From: Diplonema papillatum
Lineage: Eukaryota > Euglenozoa > Diplonemea > Diplonemida > Diplonemidae
Direction of reading: 5' to 3'
Assembly (NCBI GenBank): GCA_030068145.1
Contig: JAPJBO010000127.1
Location: 62,001 to 126,000, forward strand
DNA: 64,000 nucleotides
The notes below the pieces were generated by a model. It was not told where the DNA came from. It did not search any database and saw nothing but the letters and a program-made list of their open reading frames with translations. This document shows, piece after piece, positions 40,575 through 51,535 of this stretch. Within the stretch, counting starts at the first letter, position 1; every line of letters starts with the position of its first letter. The position numbers and the translations under genes were made by a program.

Positions 40575-40886
40575 CAGTACCGTGCACCCACAACTTTCCC
40601 ACAGTGCGGTCAGCGCAGCCACAACATTTCTCCACAACACATTGTGGCCATTGTGGCTAGCATCTTTTTCGTTTGCGGCCCATTGAAAATGGGCAAAAAT
40701 CAATGCCAGGGTCGAAATAAATTCCGTCGCCACGAGCTTTTTGCCACGTATCATGCGACGAAGCACCCAATTCATCTGGGTCATGGGGGAAAAAGATTCT
40801 AGCCACAATAGCCACACTGTATTGTGGGCAAGTGTTGTGGTTACTCTGACCACCACAATGTGGGAAGGTTGTGGGTGCACGGTACT
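40575..40886. mobile_element. hAT-like MITE, 312 bp, with about 100-bp terminal inverted repeats
   Basis: The left end CAGTACCGTGCACCCACAAC is mirrored at the right by GTTGTGGGTGCACGGTACT. Similarity continues inward for about 95 bp on each side, to CTTTTTC/GAAAAAG. The flanks CCACACAG and CCGCACAG are probable 8-bp target duplications with one mismatch. CA-G ends and 8-bp duplications fit the hAT superfamily. There is no coding sequence. Confidence 0.8.
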
Positions 40887-40973
40887 CCGCACAGTACATC
40901 AACCTTCGTGTTGATTGGCAACGCAACACAAAACGTGATCTGACAGTCACGCTGCTGCTGGCGGCGGAGTTCT

Positions 40974-41004
40974 CCCCGATCCCCCGCTTCGCGGGGGATC
41001 GGGG
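40974..41004. repeat. Perfect 14-bp GC-rich hairpin
   Basis: CCCCGATCCCCCGC-TTC-GCGGGGGATCGGGG. It is exceptionally stable, has no T run after it, and its function is unknown. Confidence 0.9.
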
Positions 41005-41371
41005 AAGGGGGCGATTCTGCCTCAAAAAGTACACGCTGCCCTGGGAGGGCCTTTCCCTCGTTTCTGGCCGCGCCTCAGCGTCGGAATTCGAGTCGTGCCA
41101 GCACAGGCTTTCATTCGAAAGAATAAGGGCACAGTGCCCAAGGGGGGAGGAGAGCTACCTCAGCCTTCCCGCTGATGATGCCGTGGCTCGAAGGACCGAA
41201 ACATGGTGCTGACAGGACCGGTGCGGTGTGAAGCACTACCCAAAAGCACTTCCTAACACGTTCTTGCGTTTCTCCCCCGAGCGAACTTGCCCGTGCGCTA
41301 CACACAATATTCCCACTCATTGATGATTCTCATGCTTTTCTGATCTTCGCGGAGGGAGGAAGTGCTCGATA

Positions 41372-42330
41372 TTGCCATCGCGGCACTTCACCCACAAGCT
41401 GGTAGTGGTCAGCCGACTGTTGAGGACAGGCCCATGCAAAGTGGCATGCGACAGACCTGCAAATAAACGAACATACGGAGTATCCGCCGGTCTTGACTCC
41501 ACCAAGGATCTAAGTTTTTTCCCCCGCAGCCACGTCAGGGTTCGGAAGCGCACGCGAACGGCGCTCGACCTCGCCAGCTCCAGTACGACAACAACTCCTT
41601 TGAAGTTGACCTCCCCGCCCTCACCATCATCATCATCGTCGCCAGAGACGTCGTCAACGGGGAATATCATCCCCACTCAATACCCTCCCGCGCACACCAG
41701 CAGGCGAGCTCAGAGACGCGCCTCAGGAGGGGGCGGAAGCGACCTGCAGGAGTCCTCGAACCCCGCATCCCCGACAGGGAAGCCACGAAGATTGAAGCGA
41801 TCGCGACAGGCCCCGAACAACACGCTACTAACGTTCGTTGTCCGATTCCTTTGAATCCGGTGCCCAACACCTTCCTAGAGAGTGGTTCGTTACGCGCTTA
41901 GCATTCCCACGATGAATCGACAGAATGAAATGGAATGTCTGACTTCTTCCCCGTCATCGACCCGGAAACAGCCAGAACGGCCCGGAAAGTCCGCGCCGCG
42001 AAAGCGAGCTATGACCTGGAAGTGACGAGTTTGACTTCATCCTCACAATACTCGCGGGGATCTCGTTGGGACCGGTACTCTTCGACACGACAGCGGGACG
42101 AAGAATGGAGGAATTGTCTGTGTTCTGTGCCAATACCGATCCTGAAGCTTCCGAAGTGTCCCCTTCCAACCTTACTACTGAAGCAAGCGGGCTTGAAAAC
42201 ACGTGGGGCTTGCCGCCCGATACCTCTTGTCTCTCTGTAGGTCCCGAGACGCACCGAAGGTGCTCAAACTTTGCTGGAAACCACCCCAGGCTCATCCGTT
42301 TTGCACCCCCGCTGCCTCCCCGAACATGAA
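41372..42330 (+). other. Ser/Pro/Thr-rich open stretches, possibly decayed copy of a repeat-borne ORF
   Basis: At 41520-41850 one frame encodes a basic, Ser/Pro/Thr-rich sequence (VRVRKRTRTALDLASSSTTT; PTGKPRRLKRSRQAPN) similar in style to the intron-nested ORF at 37.5-38.3 kb. Other short open frames follow to 42330 (FFPVIDPETARTARKVRAAK). No domain is recognisable. Because it lies between two copies of the same dispersed repeat, I suspect an element-associated relic. Confidence 0.3.
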
Positions 42331-42689
42331 CTGAAACGGGGCGTGACGCCATGAACACTGAGGCCATCTCCGATGGTATGCTCCTTTTCTTCAGCTTTGC
42401 TTCGGCTGGCCATTTTTGTCACTCAGTATCGTGACTGTGACACGTCCTTCTCATGTCTTTTTGCTGCAGCACGAGTCGCTCAGTTTCGGATTGCTGAGCT
42501 CGTCGGCAGGTATCCCGTTGCCAAGGCTAATTAGCACCCGGCCGGCAGAATCCAGCCTTCTTCCTGCCACAGTTTCATTACAGCCCCCGCAATACCACAG
42601 CGCAGAATACCGCCTGCCATAGAGCAGAATAACCCAGGAGAAAGTGAAGGATGGCGGCTTGCTTTTCTCCTTTCGTGTCACGGCACGTT

Positions 42690-42985
42690 TTGGCAGCCGC
42701 TGCTTAGCAATGCTACTAATCCAGGTGGTTCATGTACTAAATTAACTCAATTGGGCTTTAGACTCACACGGAATGACACCTCAAAACAAAAAAAGTTGTC
42801 GACAACTAACAAGTAAAATAATAAAACAAAGCCCGGTGCATTTCATTAGCTTCGGCTGACACCATTTGCGCACTTAACCATGGTTAAGAAGACGACTGAA
42901 AGCACAGACACAAAGATAGCTCAAAGCATTTGCAAAATAACACGAAAAGCCCTCTAGGCAAAACCCCGTTTTCACATTTCTTCCT
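42690..42985. repeat. Dispersed repeat, third copy
   Basis: GGCAGCCGCTGCTTAGCAAT, AATCCAGGTGGTTCATGTAC, then after an AT-rich insert CTTCGGCTGACACCATTTGC and AAGATAGCTCAAAGCATTTG match 39990-40240. It precedes the nucleotidyltransferase gene by about 400 bp. The remaining 42985-43360 has no gene I can name. Confidence 0.85.
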
Positions 42986-43361
42986 GGGGACACTGGCATG
43001 GAAAGCCGCGCTTTGCCTTCGCAGCATCCTGCACTGTATTGCTCTTAAGCTTCTGAACAAGAGCCTCACGTGCCACCTTGTCAGTTTCCTTACCCTGAGG
43101 TACAGCCACTGAGGCCCCGGGTAAGTGTTCCAGTACTTAACCGGCAGAAAGAGAACGTGTCTGAATAAGGTAGGGGTGGATGAGTGTGTTTTTACTGTGG
43201 CCCTTTCGTACTCTGGCTCGCATCTGCTTTTCTAATTTACTGGTGTGGTCAGATTCAGCTTTTTGCCCGGGTTACTTACCGGGGTTGTGCCTGCGTCTTG
43301 CTGGGTTTTGCGCCGAAGGCGCCAGGCTGGAAGCCTAGCGAGGCTGTGCTGAGGGCAGTAG

Positions 43362-45530
43362 TATGCGCCTCACCCGAACGTTTACGGTACCGCAAAACGT
43401 GCAGGAGTCGCCGACAGTGATGAGGTGTACTGCCTCCTCTGCGAGTACGCCGCCCCGATGCCAAGCCAGAGCATACCTGCGCACATGCACACCCATAAAG
43501 CCGATCTCGCCCACGTTCACCAATGGGCGAAGGTCGGTCCTGTGCCAGTTCACGAGTCCGCCGCCAACGACGACTTCAGCTCCAGCTACTTCGAGTCCAA
43601 ATCCACCGGCGACGATCCCCAGAGGAACTGCGAAAAGGTAGACCAAGCCTTGCGGGTTCTCCAAGCTTTCGTCAACGCCGCCGATAAGCAGTTCTCCCTG
43701 CCTTTCGTGCCGAAAATGCAGTTCAAGCTGTTCGGCAGCGCGCTGCTTTGCCCGGGCGAGACGACAGACATCGCCGCCCTCATCAACGGGCTGAACCAGC
43801 CCAGTTCACGCGTGGTCACCTTACACAATTGCACGGAGGCCGACCTCGAAGCAGTGGACGCGCAGAAGCTGCAGCACCCCAACGCCGACATCCAGGCGAG
43901 CAAATCCCGGCAGACGGTCGCTATCCGAGCGAAACCAGGCGTCTCGCGTGAGCGGGCGAAAGCTGAATTCGACGACACAGTGCGAGCGATTTCGCGGTGC
44001 ATGAGCGACACCCGAGACCGGCGGCCCCGGGTCAGCTGCACGGAAGATCCGGATGAGCTTATGCACTTCCGAGATCTCTCGAAAAAGCTCAAGTGCCTGC
44101 CCATGAACACGGAGGTTGTCCGCAAGGGGCAGGCAACGTCGATCCGGCTGAAGAAGCGGCCGGGCCCCGACAAGCTGAGCCTGGCGTGCTCGAGCGAGGA
44201 GGAAGCTGCCAAGGCGGTTCACCTGCTCGGAGACGTCAAAACGACGCCGATACGCCTCAGGTTCGAGAGGGCGAAGGCGGACCTGCAGTTCGAAAACGAG
44301 CTGGACACGGCCCACGCAGCCGGGTTCCTCTACCGGGAGGGCATAGAAGTCGTCGCCCACCTCCCCTCCGTGGCCGCGTTCAACTGGGAGATTTCCGGGC
44401 AGGAGCAGCAGTCGGGGTACCTGTCGAGCCTCTACCTGCGGAGGATCATGGAGACCGCGCGGGTCAAAACCGCCGACGGCATCATGATCCCCTGCGGCGG
44501 GATGATCTTCAACGCGTTCGGGACGATCCGCCGGTGGGCGAAGCTGCAAGGGGTAACCGGCGTCCGCGGCGGGTACCTGTCGAACTTCGCGCTTGCGATC
44601 ATGTTCGCGCACTACCTCGTGCAGGAAGGGATATCCGAGCACGTGGACGTCGCTGACTTCACGAAAAAACCGCACCAGATCCGCGACATGGAAGTGGTCA
44701 CCGAAGTCCACAAGTCGCACCTCCCGTACCTGACCCGCATCTGCAGGGGATTCTTCCGCTACTACGCGGATTTCCCGTGGAATGACCAGGCGGTGTCGCC
44801 CGATTTGAAGAAGGGCGAAAAAGTGTCGCCGGCGGATATGGGGTTCACGCCGCGGCTGGTATTCGAGTCGATGAAGAACGCGGGGAAGAAGCAGCAGTGC
44901 TACCACGCGATGGTGGTCTTCGACCCGTTCGAGGGCGTCAACGCCGTGCGGCGGCTGAACGCCGCGAAAAAAATCGCGGTTTGCGGCGTCCTGAAGTTCA
45001 CCCACCTGGCCCTGGCTGCCGGCCGCGTGGGCGAGCTTTTCGGCGGGGCCACGTCGCAGCTGGTCGCCGGGTCCCCACAGTGGCAACTCATCGGCATGAC
45101 GGAGCCCCCCGAGGCGGCCGACGAGCTCGTGGCGCCGTACCTGACGGTCGGCCCGCGCGGGCACCAGCTGCTCTGCGCCACCGCGACGCACTGCTCCATC
45201 TGCCGGCTTGAGCTGGCGCACTACCCATTTTGCTCGTCCTCCGGCAGGCGGCACGTGACCCGGCAAGCGTGCGAGGCGGCCCTAGAGGCAGCGATGGCCC
45301 GCTTCCCGTTCTCCGCGCTGTACCCTGGCGTCGACCCGGAGGTCGTCCCCTCGGCCACCCGCGGTATGTACGGGCGGGATCTGTTCTTCATCGCTTTGCA
45401 CCCGTTCTTCCCGCGCAGCGCGGCGGCCTCGCGAAAGCTGGTCGGCGAAGCCGAGGACCGGGTCGACAGGCTGCTCCTCCGGGATCCGGCGGTGGCGGAA
45501 TCTGACCCGTGGACTGTCCCGTCCTCCTAG
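43362..45530 (+). CDS. RET1-like mitochondrial terminal uridylyltransferase family protein (Cid1/pol-beta superfamily)
   Basis: The open exon follows TAG at 43361 and runs to 45530. It has no early ATG, so an upstream first exon is likely. A C2H2 finger (YCLLCEYAAPMPSQSIPAHM-HTH) is followed by the nucleotidyltransferase palm FKLFGSALLCPGETTDIAAL. About 165 residues later comes RLRFERAKADLQF, the third-Asp strand. TUT/PAP helices follow (IMIPCGGMIFNAFGTIRRWA; VRGGYLSNFALAIMFAHYLV), then VFDPFEGVNAVRRL. A finger plus a domain inserted between the second and third catalytic positions is the layout of trypanosome RET1, which adds U tails to guide and messenger RNAs in mitochondria. The expected DxD reads D-I-A: the second Asp (counting VYC as 1-3, residue 117) is Ala. 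It may be an inactive paralogue. Confidence 0.75.
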   Translation, partial: YAPHPNVYGTAKRAGVADSDEVYCLLCEYAAPMPSQSIPAHMHTHKADLAHVHQWAKVGPVPVHESAANDDFSSSYFESKSTGDDPQRNCEKVDQALRVLQAFVNAADKQFSLPFVPKMQFKLFGSALLCPGETTDIAALINGLNQPSSRVVTLHNCTEADLEAVDAQKLQHPNADIQASKSRQTVAIRAKPGVSRERAKAEFDDTVRAISRCMSDTRDRRPRVSCTEDPDELMHFRDLSKKLKCLPMNTEVVRKGQATSIRLKKRPGPDKLSLACSSEEEAAKAVHLLGDVKTTPIRLRFERAKADLQFENELDTAHAAGFLYREGIEVVAHLPSVAAFNWEISGQEQQSGYLSSLYLRRIMETARVKTADGIMIPCGGMIFNAFGTIRRWAKLQGVTGVRGGYLSNFALAIMFAHYLVQEGISEHVDVADFTKKPHQIRDMEVVTEVHKSHLPYLTRICRGFFRYYADFPWNDQAVSPDLKKGEKVSPADMGFTPRLVFESMKNAGKKQQCYHAMVVFDPFEGVNAVRRLNAAKKIAVCGVLKFTHLALAAGRVGELFGGATSQLVAGSPQWQLIGMTEPPEAADELVAPYLTVGPRGHQLLCATATHCSICRLELAHYPFCSSSGRRHVTRQACEAALEAAMARFPFSALYPGVDPEVVPSATRGMYGRDLFFIALHPFFPRSAAASRKLVGEAEDRVDRLLLRDPAVAESDPWTVPSS

Positions 45531-45574
45531 AAGCACTTTAAAAGGAAACGCCCCAGTGGCACCGTCAGCGGCTT

Positions 45575-48505
45575 GGTTATGGCCGGGAACCAGTCAAAGC
45601 TGGGCTTGATAACAGCATGTAAACAGTCCTGGCTTGGTTAGGGCCTATGAGCAGTCAAGGTTGCGCAACGGCCTGTAACCGGTCGTATCTTGACAATGGC
45701 CGGTAAACGGTCGTGGTTTCATCATGCAGTCGGTCGCCGGTTTTCCGCAGTCAAAGCTGGGCTTTGAAACAGCCTCTCTCAAAAGCATAGGGCCGGTAAA
45801 TGTAACGGTCTTAGCTTGACAATGGCCGGGAAACGGTCGTAGCATGCAGTTGGCGTTTTCCGCAGTCAAAGCTGGGCTTTGCGACAGCTTGTAAACGGTC
45901 ATGGCTTGAAGGCTAACAAAACAGTCCAAGCCAGGGCCGGTAAACAGTCAAAGGCTGGGCAACGGCCTGTAAACGGTCGTGGCTTGACAATGGCCGGTAA
46001 ACGGTTATGGCAGTTGCTCGCCGGTTTTCCGCAGTCAAAGCTGGGCTTTGAAACAGCCTCTATCAAAGCATAGGGCCGGTAAACAGTCAAGGCCTGTAAA
46101 CAGTCTGAGCTTGACAATGGCCGGGAAACGGTCGTAGCATGCAGTTGGCGTTTTCCGCAGTCAAAGCTGGGCTTTGCGACAGCTTGTAAACGGTCATGGC
46201 TCGAAGGCTAACAAAACAGTCCGAGCAAGGGCCTGTAAACGGTCGAGGTTTCATCATGCAGTTGGTCGCCGGTTTTCTGCAGTCAAAGCTGGTTTGTGAC
46301 AGCCTGTAAACGGTCATGGCTTGAAGGCTAACAAAACAGTCCAAGCACAGGGCCGGTAAACAGCCAAAGGCTGGGCAACGGCCTGTAAACGGTCGTGGCT
46401 TCGTCATGCAGTAGGTCGCCGGTTTTTCGCAGTCGAAGCTGGTTTGTGACAGCCTGTAAAACGGTCACGGCTTGAAGGCTAACAAACAGTCCACGCACAG
46501 GGCCGGTAAACAGTCAGCCTGTAAACGGTCGTGGCTTCATCATGCAGTTGGTCGCCGGTTTTCCGCAGTCAAAGCTGGGCTTTGCGACAGCCTGTAAACG
46601 GTCATGGCTTGAAGGCTAACAAAACAGTCCGAGCACAGGGCCGGTAAACAGCTGAGCAACGGCCTGTAAACGGTCGAGGTTTCATCATGCAGTTGGTCGC
46701 CGGTTTTCCGCAGTCAAAGCTGGGCTTTGCGACAGCCTGTAAACGGTCATGGCTTGAAGGCTAACAAAACAGTCCGAGCACAGGGCCGGTAAACAGCTGG
46801 GCAACGGCCTGTAAACGGTCGAGGTTTCATCATGCAGTTGGTCGCCGGTTTTCCGCAGTCAAGGCTGGGCTTTGCGACAGCCTGAAGGCTAACAAAAGAG
46901 TCCAAGCACAGGGCCGGTAAACAGTCAAGGCTGGGCAACGGCCTGTAAACGTGTAAACGGTCGTGGTTTCATCATGCAGTTGGTCGCCGGTTTTCTGCAG
47001 TCAAAGCTGGTTTGTGACAGCCTGTAAACGGTCATGGCTTGAAGGCTAACAAAACAGTCCAAGCACAGGGCTGGTAAACAGTCAAAGGCTGGGCAACGGC
47101 CTGTAAACGGTCGTGGCTTCATCATGCAGTTAATCGCCGGTTTTCCGCAGTCAAAGCTGGGCTTTGCGACAGCCTGTAAACGGTCATGGCTTGAAGGCTA
47201 ACAAAACAGTCCGAGCACAGGGCCGGTAAACAGTTCGCTGAGCAACGGCCTGTAAACGGTCGTGGGTTCATCATGCAGTTGGTCGCCGGTTTTCTGCAGT
47301 CAAAGCTGGTTTGTGACAGCCTGTAAACGGTCATGGCTTGAAGGCTAACAAAACAGTCCAAGCACAGGCCGGTAAACAGCCAAAGGCTGGGCAACGGCCT
47401 GTAAACGGTCGTGGCTTCGTCATGCAGTAGGTCGCCGGTTTTTCGCAGTCGAAGCTGGTTTGTGACAGCCTGTAAAACGGTCACGGCTTGAAGGCCAACA
47501 AAACAGTCCACGCACAGGGCCGGTAAACAGTCAGCCTGTAAACGGTCGTGGCTTCATCATGCAGTTGGTCGCCGGTTTTCCGCAGTCAAAGCTGGGCTTT
47601 GCGACAGCCTGTAAACGGTCATGGCTTGAAGGCTAACAAAAGAGTCCAAGCACAGGGCCGGTAAACAGTCAAGGCTGGGCAACGGCCTGTAAACGGTCAT
47701 GGCTTGAAGGCTAACAAAACAGTCCGAGCACAGGGCCGGTAAACAGTTCGCTGAGCAACGGCCTGTAAACGGTCGTGGGTTCATCATGCAGTTGGTCGCC
47801 GGTTTTCTGCAGTCAAAGCTGGTTTGTGACAGCCCGTAAACGGTCATGCTTTGAAGGCTAACAAAACAGTCCAAGCACAGGGCCGGTAAACAGCCAAAGG
47901 CTGAGCAACGGCCTGTAAACGGTCGTGGCTTCGTCATGCAGTAGGTCGCCGGTTTTTCGCAGTCGAAGCTGGTTTGTGACAGCCTGTACAACGGTCACGG
48001 CTTGAAGGCTAACAAAACAGTCCACGCACAGGGCCGGTAAACAGTCAGCCTGTAAACGGTCGTGGCTTCATCATGCAGTTGGTCGCCGGTTTTCCGCAGT
48101 CAAAGCTGGGCTTTGCGACAGCCTGTAAACGGTCATGGCTTGAAGGCTAACAAAAGAGTCCAAGCACAGGGCCGGTAAACAGCTGAGCAACGGCCTGTAA
48201 ACGGTCGAGGTTTCATCATGCAGTTGGTCGCCGGTTTTCCGCAGTCAAAGCTGGGCTTTGCGACAGCCTGAAAACGGTCGCGGCTTGAAGGCTAACAAAA
48301 CAGTCCCAGCACAGGGCCGGTAAACAGTCAAGGCTGGGCAACGGCCCGTCAACGGTCGTGGCTTGACGATGGCCGGTAAACGGTCATGGTTTTGGTCATG
48401 CAGTTGGTCGCTGATATTCTGCAGTCAAAGCTGGGTTTTGCGAAAGCCTGCAAACAGTCATGGCTTTGAGGCATATAAAACACTCCGAGCACAGGGCAGT
48501 CAAGG
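45575..48505. repeat. GTAAACGGTC satellite, about 145-165 bp units
   Basis: The building blocks CCTGTAAACGGTCATGGCTT, GAAGGCTAACAAAACAGTCC, GAGCACAGGGCCGGTAAACAG, CATCATGCAGTTGGTCGCCG and GTTTTCCGCAGTCAAAGCTG repeat in this order for about 2.9 kb. Unit lengths vary by deletion, and GTAAACGGTC and GTAAACAGTC recur two or three times per unit. Minus-strand ORFs are frame by-products. It starts 45 bp after the nucleotidyltransferase stop codon. Confidence 0.97.
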
Positions 48506-48802
48506 CTGGGCAACGGCCTATGACTTCGTAATGACCGGTAAGCGGGTTGGGCTTGTGATAAGCGGTAATGACTTGGTAATGGCCAGAAAGTGGTTTGGGC
48601 TGATGATAAGCGGCAATGACTTCGTAATGGTCGGTAAGCGGTCATGGCTTGTGATGAGCGGTAATGACTTGGTAATGGCCGGTAAGCGGTTTGGGCTTGT
48701 GATAAGCGGTAATGACTTCGTAATGGCCGGTAAGCGGTTTGGGCTTGTGATGAGCGGTAAGGACTTCGTAATGGCCGGTAAGCAGTCATGACTTGTGATA
48801 AG
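48505..48802. repeat. Second satellite, about 48-bp units (GTAATGGCCGGTAAGCGG)
   Basis: GACTTxGTAATGGCCGGTAAG, CGGTTTGGGCTTGTGATAAG and CGGTAAT repeat about six times. The array resumes after 51150, so the element at 48803-51143 was inserted into it. Confidence 0.95.
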
Positions 48803-51143
48803 CAGTGTGGGAGGAAGCCACCAGCCACCAGTGGCTAGCCACTGGGAGCCACCAGTGGCTCCCAGTGCCAGGCTTTCAGTGGCTGGAAAAAAATCAGGTT
48901 TCATCACTCAAACCCCCTAAAAAACGAAAAAAAGTGTTGAAACCATATTTTGGGCTCCGATCTCGATTTTTTGAGCAAGTTTTTTTTTGAGTTGAATCCC
49001 CCCCAGCTCCCCCACTGTCTGGTTGCTCCTCAAGTACGCCTGTGGGCCTGATCCTGGCTCTTGGAAGCCGGTCCACAGTACCAGACCTTCAACGAATTTT
49101 TGCTCGAGATCAGCTCCGATGAAGAGAACGGCGCAAAATAGACCTGAGGACCAACAACTACGGGCTTGGTCCGTGGGTATTTGCATACTGCAGGACACGG
49201 AAGCCACCAGGTTTTAGTGGGGAAGAAACTGCCTACTACAGGAATCGATCCCCTGGTCGGTAACATTTTCCCGCTGGTCCACGTAGCAGACCTTTTTCGA
49301 CGATTTTTTGCTCCCTTTCAGCTCCGATGAAGAGATCCGTGAAAAATGGACCCGGAGACCATAAAGTATGTGCGGGTTCGTGGGTCCTTACAAGGTGCAG
49401 TGCACCGGGCGTGGTAGCCACCAGGTTACCATTGTGCAGAACGGGAAACCCTACTTCCAGGTTTTCCGCGCCCGGTGCTCTGTATCTCGCAAGGTGGTGC
49501 TCTGCACCTTGTAAGGACCCACGAACCACGCGAATGCCGCTTGGTTTTCGGGTCCATTTTTCACGGATCTCTTCATCGGAGCTGAAATTGAGCAAAAGCT
49601 CATCGAAAAAGGTCTGCGGACCAGCGGGAAAATGTTACCAACCAGGGGATCGATTCTTTCATTGGGAACGGCGGGCATCGATTCCCTGGTTGGTGAAAAT
49701 TTCTTCACTGGTCCACGAAATAGCACTTTTTCGACGAAATTTTGCTCGCTTTCAGCTCCGATGAAGAGATCTGTGAAAGATAGGCCCGGGGACCAATAGT
49801 GTGGGCCTGAACAAGATGCAGAGCACCAGGCTATCTGTAGTCCATCCGTGATCACAAACCCAAGGAAAAGCGAACCAAAACTCTGCACCATAGACCCAAG
49901 CCAAAAAGGTCGAAACTACCGGCGCAATTATGTTCCCTCGTCGGATGTAAAAGGTGAAAAAACCGGTCCTGCGGGCATTGACTCTGGAGAAAAACCCCAC
50001 CTGCGGGAATTGACTCTGGTGAAGTTTTCGAATTTTATTTCCGTTTCCACGATTTCCATTTCCACGTGTGCCCACGTCCCGAACACTGCCACGTTCAAAT
50101 TATTTCGTCCTTGAGTTCATTTTTCGCAGATCTTTTCATCGGAGCTGATCTCGAGCAAAAACTTCTCAAAAATGGTCTGGAACTGTGGACCGGCTTCAAG
50201 GAGCCAGAATCAGGCCCACAGGCGTAACCAGACTCCGCGGGGAGCTGGGCCCAGCCTGGGGCTATGATGGCAAGTAAACGGAAACGTTTCCCGTTTCCGT
50301 TTCCGTTTCCATACTTTCAAGGAAACGGCGTTTCCTTATTTGGGAAACGGCTGCTGCAGATTGCAGTGTGTAAGGTGACTCGGATGGGCGGGGGAAAAAA
50401 AAATCAGGGGTATTTCTCAACGAACCAGCAAAACAAATTTATCTGTGCAAACGGTGCTGTCTCCGAAATAGTCCCGAACTGCGCGGTCAACATCCTGGTG
50501 GCAACCAAGCACTCAAATAATTGGGCCTGGTGACCTCCCCGTTTCTTTTCTCGACGAGGTTCGTATGCACGACATCATTTTCAGTTTTGGCTGCAAGTTG
50601 ACACACCCTGTGCGGGAGTGTGAGCAGCCTCAGAAGCTGAAGTTAAAGCTGGAGTTAAAAAGCGGGTGCTACACCCGCTTTTTGGGTGTGACTCGGGCAC
50701 CCTCTTCAACTCCAACTTCTGGGGCTGGACTTCACCGTGTAGTATCCCCTGGTACTGTTCTGTTAGCATGGTTTGTGGGTAGCCTGCAAAACCAAGGAGC
50801 CGTTTCCGTTTCCGTTTCCGTTTCCATGTTTTGGAAAAAACGGATGGAAACGCGTTTACTTGCCAACATAGGCCTGGGGGGGGCGGTCCAACTCAAGAGA
50901 TTTCTGCTCAAAAAACCGAGATCGGTGCCCAAAATACGGTTTCAACACTTTTTCCCCCCGTTTTTTTGAGGTTTTTGAGTGGTGAAATCTGAATTTATTT
51001 TTCCAGCCACTGGGAGCCACTGGGAGCCACTGGGAGCCACTGGGAGCCACTCGGAGCCACTGGGAGCCACTCGGAGCCACTGGTGGCTCAGCCACTGGTG
51101 GCTGGTGGCAGCCACCAGCCACCAGTGGCTGCCTGCCACACTG
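48803..51143. mobile_element. hAT-like non-autonomous element, 2341 bp, with nested foldback structure
   Basis: The left end CAGTGTGGGAGG and the right end CCACACTG are inverted. The inversion continues inward: AGCCACCAGCCACCAGTGGC at both ends, then CATCACTCAAACCCCCTAAAA and CCATATTTTGGGCTCCGATC on the left, mirrored at 50875-51000. TGATAAG flanks both sides (48796-48802, 51144-51150), and GTGATAAG if the junction G is shared, as for an 8-bp hAT duplication. Inside, a block with TTTTGCTC ... CAGCTCCGATGAAGAGATC occurs five times in both orientations (49080, 49290, 49560, 49720, 50110). (CCGTTT)n runs lie at 50285 and 50805. There is no transposase. Confidence 0.8.
50655..50681. repeat. 12-bp perfect hairpin inside the hAT-like element
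   Basis: AAAAAGCGGGTG-CTA-CACCCGCTTTTT, nested in a wider imperfect inverted repeat (CAGCCTCAGAAGCTGAAGTT versus CAACTTCTGGGGCTG). Confidence 0.85.
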
Positions 51144-51404
51144 TGATAAGCTGTAAGGACTTGGTAATGGCCGGAAAGCGGTTTGGGCTTGTGATAAGCC
51201 GTAATGACTTGGTAATGGCAGGTAAGCGGTCATGACTTGTGATAATCGGTAAGGACTCTGTACTGGCCGGCAAGCGTCATGCTTGAATATGGCCGGTAAT
51301 CAGTCAAAGCTGGGCTTGGTAACAGCCTGTAGACGCTCATGGCTTGGTTAGGGCCGGTCAACAGTCATGACTTGGCAATGGTCGGTAAACAGTAACGGTT
51401 TGGT
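51144..51404. repeat. Continuation of the GGTAAGCGG / GTAAACGGTC satellites
   Basis: Satellite units resume directly after the inserted element and decay over about 250 bp. Confidence 0.85.
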
Positions 51405-51535
51405 CAGCCACGTCGCAGCTGGTCGCCGGATCTCCGCAGTGACATCTCATCAACATGGCGGAGCCCCCCGAAGCGGCCGACGCCCTGGTGGCGCCGTGCC
51501 TGCCCGTCGGCCCGCAGCGCACATCCTCGAGTCTA
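51405..51535 (+). pseudogene. Echo of the nucleotidyltransferase gene, 6 kb away
   Basis: GCCACGTCGCAGCTGGTCGC, CCGGATCTCCGCAGTG, ACATGGCGGAGCCCCCCGAA and GCGGCCGACG, GGTGGCGCCGTxCCTG, GTCGGCCCG repeat 45049-45170 on the same strand. It lies beyond the whole satellite block, so satellite growth and the hAT-like insertion probably separated parent and copy. Confidence 0.9.

Noticed and set aside
45575-48505. CRISPR-like array
   Set aside because: Units are contiguous and wholly repetitive with no unique spacers, in a eukaryotic context.
45645-48828. Minus-strand ORFs of 60-160 residues with repeated CLPALCLDCFVSLQA
   Set aside because: Translation of the GTAAACGGTC satellite; the frames drift with unit length.
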